Shown piece by piece: positions 57,683 to 64,000 of a DNA stretch of 64,000 nucleotides. Every line of letters starts with the position of its first letter. Position 1 is the first letter of the stretch. Under the pieces are notes generated by a model. It had not been told where the DNA came from, made no database searches, and was given only the letters and a program-made list of their open reading frames with translations. The position numbers were made by a program, and so were the translations under genes. Source of the DNA: Arthrobacter humicola (GTDB lineage: Bacteria > Actinomycetota > Actinomycetes > Actinomycetales > Micrococcaceae); NCBI RefSeq assembly GCF_022803015.1, contig NZ_JAFKON010000001.1:620001-684000 (forward strand), read 5' to 3'.

Positions 57683-58999
57683 TCAGTAGTTGGTGAGCAG
57701 GGTGTCCAGCACCCGTGCGCCGAATTTCAGGGAATCCGCCGGGACCCGCTCATCGACGCCGTGGAACATGCCGGTGAAGTCGAGCTCGTCCGGCAGCATC
57801 AACGGGGCGAAGCCGTAGCCGGTGATGCCGAGCCGGCTCAGGGACTTGTTGTCGGTCCCGCCGGAGAGCGTGTACGGCAGCACCTTGGCGCCCGGATCCT
57901 CGGAATGCAGGGCATCGATCATCGAATCGACGAGGTTGCCGGCGAACGGCACCTCCAGCGAGACGTCGTTGTGCACGTAGCTGATGTCCACTCCGGTGCC
58001 GGCGAGTTCGCGCACGATTTCCAGCACCTGCTGTTCCTGCCCGGGCAGGGTCCGGCAGTCGATGAGGGCCTCGGCCGATTCCGGAATGACGTTGTGCTTG
58101 TAGCCGCCTTTGAGCAGGGTGGGGTTGGTGGTGTTCTGCAGTGTGGCGCCAACAAAGCGGGCCACCGTACCGAGTTCCTTCAGGATCTTCTCCGGGTCAT
58201 CGGGATCGAATTCGACCCCGGTGAGTTCGGTGACGCCGTCGAGGAACTGCCGGGTGGTCGGCGTGAGCTCGATCGGCCAGTTGTAGGCACCAATCCGGGA
58301 GACCGCTCCGGCAAGCCTGGTCACGGCGTTGTCGGTGTTGATCTGGGAGCCGTGGCCCGCGCGGCCGTGGGCCACCAGGCGGAGCCAGGAGAGGCCCTTT
58401 TCCGCCGTCTGGAGCAGATAGGTGCGCTGGCCGCCGATGGTGGCGGAGAAGCCGCCGACTTCGGAGATCGCCTCCGTGGCGCCCTCAAAGAGTTCGGGCC
58501 GCTTCTCGACGGCGTAGCGGGCGCCGTAGGTGCCGCCGGCTTCCTCGTCGGCGAAGAACGCGAAGATGAGGTCGCGCTTGGGTTTGCGTCCCGTGCGGGC
58601 GAAGTTGCGCAGCACGGACAGGATCATGGCGTCCATGTCTTTCATGTCCACGGCGCCGCGTCCCCAGATCAGGCCGTCCTTCAGTTCGGCGCCGAAGGGG
58701 TCAACCGACCACTGTTCGCGCAGGGCCGGGACGACGTCCAGGTGGCCGTGGACCACCAGGGCGCTGGCGGAGGGGTCCTCCCCCGCCAGCCGGGTGACTA
58801 CGCTGGCTCGGCCGGGCGCTGCTTGGAAAATTTCGGCGTCCAGCCCGACTTCTGCCATGAGCCCGGCGGTGTATTCGGCGGCCGCGCGTTCACCGGGGCC
58901 GGAGCCGTCGCCGTAGTTGGACGTGTCGATCCGGATCAGCTCCTGGCAGATCCTGACGACCTCATCCTCTGGCCTGGTTTCGGTCCGGTTGTCGGTCAT
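57683..58999 (-). CDS. M20 family metallopeptidase (ArgE/DapE/CPG2 type)
   Basis: A 438-residue di-zinc peptidase. Metal and active-site residues are in VVHGHLDVVPA, the WGRGAVDMKDMD block, the ADEEAGG Glu pair and the later HGRAGHGS dimerisation/active His. It hydrolyses N-acyl amino acids or dipeptides. ATG at 58999 has GAGGAG five bases upstream; an earlier frame start at 59026 does not. Co-directional with the dehydrogenase gene downstream. Confidence 0.92.
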   Translation of the reverse strand: MTDNRTETRPEDEVVRICQELIRIDTSNYGDGSGPGERAAAEYTAGLMAEVGLDAEIFQAAPGRASVVTRLAGEDPSASALVVHGHLDVVPALREQWSVDPFGAELKDGLIWGRGAVDMKDMDAMILSVLRNFARTGRKPKRDLIFAFFADEEAGGTYGARYAVEKRPELFEGATEAISEVGGFSATIGGQRTYLLQTAEKGLSWLRLVAHGRAGHGSQINTDNAVTRLAGAVSRIGAYNWPIELTPTTRQFLDGVTELTGVEFDPDDPEKILKELGTVARFVGATLQNTTNPTLLKGGYKHNVIPESAEALIDCRTLPGQEQQVLEIVRELAGTGVDISYVHNDVSLEVPFAGNLVDSMIDALHSEDPGAKVLPYTLSGGTDNKSLSRLGITGYGFAPLMLPDELDFTGMFHGVDERVPADSLKFGARVLDTLLTNY

Positions 59000-59163
59000 A
59001 GCGGCTCCTCGTGGCGGGTGGCTCAATTGCTTGCTTCAGCCTACCCACACCACCCCCGCGGACCCCGATTATTTGTTTCCGGAAAAGTCGTGCTAGAGTC
59101 TTTCTCGCTGCTTCCGAGAAAAGCAAAACGCTGAAAGGCGAAACGAACTCGGAATTACCACCT

Positions 59164-59246
59164 GCGCGGGTGGCGGAATGGCAGACGCGCTAGCTTGAGG
59201 TGCTAGTCCTCGAAAGGGGGTGGGGGTTCAAGTCCCCCTCCGCGCA
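59164..59246 (+). tRNA. tRNA-Leu (anticodon GAG)
   Basis: An 83-base tRNA. Acceptor stem GCGCGGG pairs with TCCGCGC (one G-T), D-arm GGCGGAATGGCAGACGC, anticodon stem CTAGC/GCTAG with loop TTGAGGT (anticodon GAG, reading CUC and CUU), a long variable arm as in class II tRNAs, and a T arm GGGGG-TTCAAGT-CCCCC. CCA is not encoded. TAGAGT at 59094-59099 with an upstream TTGTTT may be its promoter. Confidence 0.96.
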
Positions 59247-59252
59247 CAAGGG

Positions 59253-59289
59253 AAAACCCCTGGAATCCACGGATTCCAGGGGTTTTTTT
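59253..59289 (+). terminator. Rho-independent terminator of tRNA-Leu
   Basis: Perfect 16-bp arms (AAAACCCCTGGAATCC and its complement) with a 2-base loop, with the T-run continuing to 59289. It begins 6 bases after the tRNA. Confidence 0.93.
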
Positions 59290-59469
59290 CTGCTTCCCCG
59301 CAGACGGGCTACGGCTTCGCCCGCGCTGCCGCTGAATACCAATACCCGCCACCCCGGCCAGTAGCCCACCCGACGTGCCCACCAAAGGATGGCCGCACAA
59401 CGTTCTCGCCTCGTGGCCGCCGGCGTAGAGTCTGCGCAAGAGACTTGCAAGCGGATCGAGGGATGACAA

Positions 59470-59577
59470 ATGACAGTTAAAGGCTGGAACCCGCTGGTGC
59501 TTTTGCCCGTCGCGTTCATCGTCGTCTTCATGGTTTGGGCAGCTCGACGCGCCCGAGGCCGGACGTCCAAGGACTAA
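59470..59577 (+). CDS. 35-residue single-span membrane peptide
   Basis: ATG at 59470 to TAA at 59575-59577, with GAGGG seven bases upstream. One hydrophobic helix (about residues 8-24: PLVLLPVAFIVVFMVWA) is followed by a basic tail (ARRARGRTSKD), giving an N-out, C-in or tail-anchored topology by the positive-inside rule. The good ribosome-binding site and helix-plus-basic-tail layout argue for a real small protein. Function unknown. Confidence 0.55.
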   Translation: MTVKGWNPLVLLPVAFIVVFMVWAARRARGRTSKD

Positions 59578-59939
59578 CGACCCGCAGACCGGGGAGCGCA
59601 TCGTCTCCCGCGGCGGCCGCCGCCGTCGACAGGAACACTGGGACCTCACCCCGCGGCCGGGCCACCAAAAGACCGCATCCCTGCCGGCCCCCCAAAAGCT
59701 CCTGCAGGAATGCGGCCGTCGTGGCGTCAGCCGGAGCGCGGCTCCCCTGACGGGCAACCCTTAGGCTGCGTGCCTCCACTATGGAGGCGGTACCGGAGGC
59801 GTGGCCCGGTACCCCTCCGGTGCAGAAATAGACATGTCCAATTCTGTTTTCAGAGGGTAATGCAAAATTATTGGACATGTCCAATCGGATGATATCGTCT
59901 TCTGGATCCACCCTTCGACCGCAGAAAAGGAGCCGCGCG
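59578..59939. promoter_or_regulatory. 362-bp non-coding region before the XRE gene with two operators
   Basis: GC-rich until about 59820, then an AT-rich stretch carrying two copies of GACATGTCCAAT (59831-59842 and 59874-59885), 43 bases apart (about four helical turns). The second sits in a perfect 16-bp palindrome ATTGGACATGTCCAAT (59870-59885). No gene is seen in the GC-rich part. Confidence 0.6.
59870..59885. promoter_or_regulatory. Palindromic operator ATTGGACATGTCCAAT
   Basis: A perfect 16-bp palindrome, 54 bases before the start of the XRE-like gene, with a half-matching copy at 59828-59843. Probably the binding site of that regulator for autocontrol; inferred from position and symmetry. 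Confidence 0.6.
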
Positions 59940-60413
59940 ATGAACGACGCGTCAGTCGATTCCGGGCCGGGCGCTGCACTCGCAAGGAAGCTGAACCTTC
60001 TCCTTGATTCCTCGGAAGCCGCCGGGAAGAAGATCACCTTCAACGACGTCAGCGCCGCCATGAAGACGGCGGGCACCCCGATCTCCCGCGCCCGCTGGCA
60101 CTACATGCGCACCGGGTCCGGGCCCGAGGTGAAGAAGACCGAGCTCCTGCAGAACCTCGCAAAGTTTTTCGGCGTGAACCGCGACTACCTGCTGCACGAC
60201 CAGGACGAGCTGCCCCAGAAAGTCGAAGCCCAACTCGACCTCCTGGCCAGCATGCGGGCCAACAAGGTCCGCAATTTCGCTGCCCGGCAACTCGGCGGCC
60301 TGTCACCCGAGACGCTCCTTCAGATCCGGGACCTCATCGACGAGCAGCTGGCGGAGACGAACGTCACTTCTTCCGACACGCCGGGCGCCGGAAAGGCCCC
60401 TGAACAGGGCTGA
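59940..60413 (+). CDS. XRE-like helix-turn-helix regulator
   Basis: A 157-residue protein with a helix-turn-helix at about residues 32-85 (TFNDVSAAMKTAGTPISRAR, then the ELLQNLAKFFGVNRDYLL segment typical of XRE/SgtA-type regulators) and a C-terminal helical domain. ATG at 59940 with AAGGAG seven bases upstream. It sits just after two operator copies and before an ImmA/IrrE protease gene, the classic repressor-protease pairing in which the protease inactivates the regulator. Confidence 0.82.
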   Translation: MNDASVDSGPGAALARKLNLLLDSSEAAGKKITFNDVSAAMKTAGTPISRARWHYMRTGSGPEVKKTELLQNLAKFFGVNRDYLLHDQDELPQKVEAQLDLLASMRANKVRNFAARQLGGLSPETLLQIRDLIDEQLAETNVTSSDTPGAGKAPEQG

Positions 60414-60426
60414 TACGCTCCTCCTT

Positions 60427-60443
60427 GGAGTCGGAGGGACTCC
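60427..60443. other. Small hairpin between the XRE and protease genes
   Basis: GGAGTC-GGAGG-GACTCC in the 64-bp gap between the two genes. It may modulate translation or be chance; there is no T-run. Confidence 0.3.
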
Positions 60444-60477
60444 GGCCCCTTATCGGACCATCCCAAGGATCAGCTCC

Positions 60478-60963
60478 ATGGATTACAGCGTCGCCCGAGC
60501 GCGGGCCCGGACTGCGGAAGAAGGCCTGCGGCTGCAGGAACCGGTCTCCATGAGTTCCATCCAGACCCAACTGGAGACCGCGAGCGGGCGTCCGATTGTC
60601 ATCAAGCCGATCGGCAACACCCCCACCGACAAGGTCTGTGGCCTGTGGTTCGGCATGGACGGCCTGGACCTCATCCTCCACGCCAAGGCGGCGTCAGAGG
60701 TGCACCGCCAGCAGATCGTCCTGCACGAGTTCGCCCACATGATCCTCCGCCACGAGCAGGAAGTCCTCTCGCACGACTACGCCCAGGTCTTCTTCCCGGA
60801 CCTCGACCCGGAGCGCGTCGTCTCGGCCCTGAAACGCACCGACTTCGCCGACGAGCTCGAGGTAACGGCCGAACTCCTTGCCGACCGGCTTGCCTCCCGC
60901 ATCCGCCGCTCCTACCAGCAGCCGGACGCGGAGCCGGGCAACTTCGGGGCGGTCTTCGGATGA
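60478..60963 (+). CDS. ImmA/IrrE-type zinc metallopeptidase
   Basis: A 161-residue protein with the zinc-binding HEFAH (His83-Glu84-x2-His87) in LHEFAHMILRHEQ and a later Glu-rich helix (VTAELLADRLASR) for the third ligand. ImmA/IrrE proteases cleave or displace helix-turn-helix repressors. AAGGA lies eight bases before the ATG. The next gene overlaps its stop by 4 bp. Presumed target: the XRE-like protein upstream. Confidence 0.85.
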   Translation: MDYSVARARARTAEEGLRLQEPVSMSSIQTQLETASGRPIVIKPIGNTPTDKVCGLWFGMDGLDLILHAKAASEVHRQQIVLHEFAHMILRHEQEVLSHDYAQVFFPDLDPERVVSALKRTDFADELEVTAELLADRLASRIRRSYQQPDAEPGNFGAVFG

Positions 60964-61925
60964 TGCAGTTCCTGATGGCCGCGGCGCTGTTCCTGTTGGC
61001 CGGTGCCCGCATTCCCGCCCTGCTTCGCAGCCGGAGCGACCTGGTGTTCACCTGTGCCGTGTACGGAGGCGTGGGCTCTTTGCTCATGTCCCCGGTTGTC
61101 TACGTCCCCGTCGATACGGCCCTGGGCGGCATGAACCTGGTCAAACTGGTCCTGAACTCCCTGATGATTGTCTCTCTCTGGTATCTGCGCCTCGCCGCAT
61201 ACGCCGCCATCGCCCCGGAAGCCGGCGGCCGCCGGTCCTGGTGGACACGCACACTTCCGTTGACGCTCACGCTGAGCCTGCAGACCGCGTTCTTCCTCCT
61301 CACAGGACCCACCGTCACGACCCCCGCCTGGGGCATCTACGAGGACCGTTTCCCGGCTCTCCTGTTCTCACTGATGCTCACCCTCTTCATCTGTTCGATG
61401 AGCGCGGAAATTGCCGTGATCTGCTTCCGCTACGTCCCGGGGATGAGCCGCCCGTTCCGCGTCGGTTTCTCCATGCTGGGCGCCGGCTGCATCATGGGCT
61501 TCCTGGTGATGGCCGAGATGTGTCTGTCCCTCTTGGCCCGGCACCTGACATTCCTGGCCGTACTGGTCAGACCTGACTTCCCGTACCATCAGCTGGAACT
61601 GGTCGCGACCGTCCTGGCCGGCGCCGGACTCACGATCCCGGCGGTTGCCGGCAGGGCTGCCCGCAAAAACCTGCACCGCCGGAACACCGAAACCCTCGCA
61701 CGCGTCGAGGCCATCTGGTCCAAGGCGCTGCAGAGCACGTCGCTTGACCGGACCCTTGAGGCCGACCCCCAGGCGCCGGTACAGGACAGGCTGCACCGGA
61801 TGGTTGTCGAAATTCGGGACGCTGAACTCGCTGCGGGCACTTCGGCGGCCTTCCTGACCGCGGAGGAGCGCAGCTACCTGCTCTGCGTTGAAGCAAAGCT
61901 CCATAACTCCCCTGCCCCGGCATAG
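60960..61925 (+). CDS. Polytopic membrane protein (MAB_1171c-like)
   Basis: A 321-residue protein with about seven membrane segments in the first 240 residues (ALFLLAGARIPALL, LVKLVLNSLMIVSLWYL, LTLTLSLQTAFFLLTG, LLFSLMLTLFICSMSAE and others) and a soluble C-terminal tail of about 80 residues (ARKNLHRRNTETLARVEAIW onward). The layout resembles a putative transporter family found with ImmA in actinobacteria (MAB_1171c type). ATG at 60960 overlaps the protease stop (ATGA). Role unknown; it could be the sensor. Confidence 0.7.
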   Translation: MMQFLMAAALFLLAGARIPALLRSRSDLVFTCAVYGGVGSLLMSPVVYVPVDTALGGMNLVKLVLNSLMIVSLWYLRLAAYAAIAPEAGGRRSWWTRTLPLTLTLSLQTAFFLLTGPTVTTPAWGIYEDRFPALLFSLMLTLFICSMSAEIAVICFRYVPGMSRPFRVGFSMLGAGCIMGFLVMAEMCLSLLARHLTFLAVLVRPDFPYHQLELVATVLAGAGLTIPAVAGRAARKNLHRRNTETLARVEAIWSKALQSTSLDRTLEADPQAPVQDRLHRMVVEIRDAELAAGTSAAFLTAEERSYLLCVEAKLHNSPAPA

Positions 61926-61950
61926 CCTGCGACAGCTACGGAAAGCCCCC

Positions 61951-62808
61951 ATGCAACTCCTCACGCACCCGACCCGCCGAACACGCCCGAGCGGTACGGA
62001 CATGTACGGGATCTACCGGAACATGGTCCTCTTCGATTTCAAGTCTGAAATCCATTCGGGCTTCTTCGTCGCCTACTACCGCAACTTCGCCATCCCCTCC
62101 ACAGCAAGGACCCTGGCGGCGACCGGGGAGATGAAATCCCGGCCGATGAAGCGCTCCTACGACACCGGCATCGTCCTCCACGAGATCATCGCCAACGGGT
62201 TCGAGCACGAACGCAGCCAGGCCATGATCAACCTGCTCCGCCGGGTCCACAAGGGGGTGCCCGGTACCCCGGACGACTTCGTCTACGTCCTCATGACCTT
62301 GCTTGTGCTGCCGCTGCGCTGGACCGAACGTCACGGCTGGCGCCGGCTGACGGAGCTGGAGAAGCGGGCCGCCACGGACTTCTACGCCGAACTGGGCCGG
62401 CAGATGGGGCTCGAGGGCATCCCGGCCACCTTCGCGGAGGCGGAGCGGTTCCTGGACGAATACGAGGACCGGAACATGGGCCCGAGCCCCGAGGGTTCGA
62501 TGCTGTTCAATGCGACCGTCGCGGCCTTCGCCAGCCGTATCCCCGCCCTGCTTCGCCGGTTCACCCCGACCATCCTGGCGCTGATGATGGACAAAACCCA
62601 GGTCGCTGTGGCCCTGGGCCTGAAACCTGCCCCGGCAGTGCTGCGCGTGCCGTTCAATGCGGTGCTGCGGTTCCGCTCCCTCAAGGCCAGGCTGCGTCCG
62701 TTGCCGACGGAGCCCATATTTGTGCCGGGAAAGATGAACGTCGTGGCATACCCGGACGGATACACCCTGGACCAGATCGGCCCGTGGGGGAAATCAGCCA
62801 ACGTCTGA
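61951..62808 (+). CDS. DUF2236/oxygenase MpaB-like protein
   Basis: A 285-residue helical protein of the DUF2236/MpaB/Lcp type (latex-clearing and fungal mycophenolic acid oxygenase relatives), with MYGIYRNMVLFDFKSEIHSG near the N-terminus, RSYDTGIVLHEIIANGFEHE, and LFNATVAAFASRIPALLRRF. Lcp homologues bind haem; whether this one does is unknown. ATG at 61951 has GGAAAG upstream; ATG at 62002 is an alternative. Last gene of the XRE-protease-membrane protein cassette, 25 bases after the previous stop. Confidence 0.7.
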   Translation: MQLLTHPTRRTRPSGTDMYGIYRNMVLFDFKSEIHSGFFVAYYRNFAIPSTARTLAATGEMKSRPMKRSYDTGIVLHEIIANGFEHERSQAMINLLRRVHKGVPGTPDDFVYVLMTLLVLPLRWTERHGWRRLTELEKRAATDFYAELGRQMGLEGIPATFAEAERFLDEYEDRNMGPSPEGSMLFNATVAAFASRIPALLRRFTPTILALMMDKTQVAVALGLKPAPAVLRVPFNAVLRFRSLKARLRPLPTEPIFVPGKMNVVAYPDGYTLDQIGPWGKSANV

Positions 62809-62856
62809 GGCCCGGGTACCGGGTGTGAGAGCAGATACGGGTCGCAGGACACGGAG

Positions 62857-62897
62857 AGCCCCGCCGGAATCTGAACTGCTCAAATCCCGGCGGGGCT
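62857..62897. terminator. Bidirectional hairpin terminator
   Basis: AGCCCCGCCGG and CCGGCGGGGCT with a 19-base loop, between the convergent oxygenase and permease genes. No long T-run follows. Confidence 0.7.
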
Positions 62898-62924
62898 GAT
62901 TGTTGTGGTGAGAGTTCGCCTTGC

Positions 62925-64000
62925 CTAGCCCACGTGGATGGCGGGCCGGAGTGCCTGGTCGGGCTCTGTCTCGCGGAGGATTTCGCGCACCAGCGGCGCG
63001 GTGTCGCCCTCACCCAGGAACAGGTACCGCATGAGGTGGCCGACGGGGTTGCCCTCGGACCACTCGAAGTAGCACTGGGGCTTCGTGCCGGTCGAGTCGC
63101 GCATGGCCAGCAGGACCGCCGCGATCGCGTTCGGCACGGCCGGGGACTTCACCCGCAGGACCCGGTAGCCCTCCACTTCGATGCCTTCGACCCGGAGCGT
63201 GTGGCTGAACGCCGAAGGATCGGAGATTTCCACTTCCAGGAAGATGACATCCGCCGGGCCCGGGACGGGATTCAGCCCGCGCTGTTCGTACTCTTTGTCC
63301 GCGTACTCAGCCTTGTCACCGGCCTGGCGTTTGTTGGCGATGACGTTCAGTTGCCCGTCGAAGGCAATCGAATCGGTGATGAACTGCCGGGCCGCCTCGT
63401 CGAACTCGATGGTTTCCAGCCGCAGTTCGGTGGTGCGCTGGACCCGGGAGATGAGCGAGACGACGATGATGCCGGCGATGAAGAAAGCCGAGATCGCAAT
63501 GCCGTCGGGCTTTTCGATGACATTGGCGGCCAGCGCGTACAGCAGGACCAGGGTCAGCGCACCGAAGCCGATGGTGCCGGCGCGGCTGTGCCGGCGGATC
63601 GCGGAGACTGTCACGGCGACGGCTCCGGAAACCATCATGGCCAGGATGCCGGTGGCGTAGGCACCTGCCTGGGCGTTGACGTCGGCGTTGAAGGCGATGG
63701 TGATGCCGACGCTCAGCACGGTGTAGACGATCACGACCGGGCGGACGGCCCGGCCCCATTCCGGCGCCATGCCGTAGGCCGGCAGGTACCGGGGCACGAT
63801 GTTGATGAGCCCGGCCATGGCGGAGGCTCCGGCGAACCAGAGGATCAGGGCGCTGGAAATGTCGTATACGGTGCCGAACCCGGCGCCGAACAGGTCGTGG
63901 GCGAGGAACGCCAGGGCGCGGCCGTTGGCCTGTCCGCCCTCCTCGAACTCCTTGGCCGGGATCATGACCGTGGTGAGGAAGCTGGTGGACATCAGGTAGA
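62925..64000 (-). CDS. APC-type amino-acid permease (N-terminus cut by window edge)
   Basis: The C-terminal 358 or so residues of an integral membrane transporter; the reading frame continues past the right edge, so the ATG inside the window (63992) is not the true start. Several membrane segments are seen ([51 protein letters not shown] and others), then a C-terminal soluble domain of about 160 residues (from [13 protein letters not shown]), found in some actinobacterial APC permeases. Substrate unknown. Confidence 0.8.
   Translation of the reverse strand, partial: YLMSTSFLTTVMIPAKEFEEGGQANGRALAFLAHDLFGAGFGTVYDISSALILWFAGASAMAGLINIVPRYLPAYGMAPEWGRAVRPVVIVYTVLSVGITIAFNADVNAQAGAYATGILAMMVSGAVAVTVSAIRRHSRAGTIGFGALTLVLLYALAANVIEKPDGIAISAFFIAGIIVVSLISRVQRTTELRLETIEFDEAARQFITDSIAFDGQLNVIANKRQAGDKAEYADKEYEQRGLNPVPGPADVIFLEVEISDPSAFSHTLRVEGIEVEGYRVLRVKSPAVPNAIAAVLLAMRDSTGTKPQCYFEWSEGNPVGHLMRYLFLGEGDTAPLVREILRETEPDQALRPAIHVG

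Noticed and set aside
59247..62924. Integrated phage or ICE after tRNA-Leu
   Set aside because: No integrase, recombinase, excisionase or phage structural gene, and no visible duplicate of the tRNA 3' end within the window.

Overview
The window is 64 kb of high-GC DNA from an actinobacterium of the Micrococcaceae, most likely Arthrobacter, Pseudarthrobacter or a close relative. Evidence for this is a complete Pup-proteasome locus with a naturally fused PafB-PafC regulator, the mycothiol ligase MshC, the actinobacterial RNA-polymerase factor RbpA, polyprenol-phosphate mannose synthase, and many GTG starts and ATGA overlaps. No rRNA, CRISPR array, IS element or integrase was seen. One tRNA gene (Leu, GAG anticodon) is present.

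Region 1 (1-14.8 kb) looks like an accessory catabolic island. A leftward block runs MFS exporter, cytochrome P450, [3Fe-4S] ferredoxin, ferredoxin reductase, TetR, MarR, second MFS (cut by the window edge). A rightward block runs two phosphotriesterase-like proteins, an FAD monooxygenase, an HSL-type alpha/beta hydrolase, a metallo-beta-lactamase-fold hydrolase and a CocE/NonD-type hydrolase, then a convergent second TetR. The 318-bp divergent control region carries two near-identical 17-bp palindromes in opposite orientation. The substrate is unknown; oxygenation followed by ester or lactone hydrolysis is the natural reading. The first phosphotriesterase paralogue has lost five of six metal ligands while the second keeps all six.

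Region 2 (14.8-30.5 kb) is mixed: a UvrA-like drug-resistance ABC protein, AraC plus a VOC protein, an operon of type III polyketide synthase, methyltransferase and flavin hydroxylase resembling phenolic-lipid operons, a secreted protein, peptide deformylase, an S9 peptidase, an RlmA-type rRNA methyltransferase, an NfeD/stomatin pair, RbpA with a SigH/SigmaR-like promoter, a VOC protein and a polyprenol-phosphate mannose synthase.

Region 3 (31-52.7 kb) is core genome: amidohydrolase, Ski2-like helicase, TatC, TatA, PafBC, two FKBP isomerases, PafA, PrcA, PrcB, Pup, Dop, Mpa/ARC, TrmI, a site-2 protease, a HAD phosphatase and a PAC2-family protein. PafA attaches Pup (ending GGQ, so needing Dop deamidation), Mpa unfolds pupylated proteins into the PrcAB chamber, Dop also removes Pup, and PafBC activates DNA-damage genes.

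Region 4 (52.7-59.3 kb) has MshC, UppP, an aldo/keto reductase, small conserved proteins, an acyl-CoA dehydrogenase-like protein, an M20 peptidase and tRNA-Leu. Region 5 (59.3-62.9 kb) directly follows the tRNA: a 35-residue membrane peptide gene, then a likely operon of XRE-like regulator, ImmA/IrrE-type protease, polytopic membrane protein and DUF2236/MpaB-like oxygenase, preceded by two copies of a palindromic operator. The window ends in an APC-type permease, cut at the right edge.
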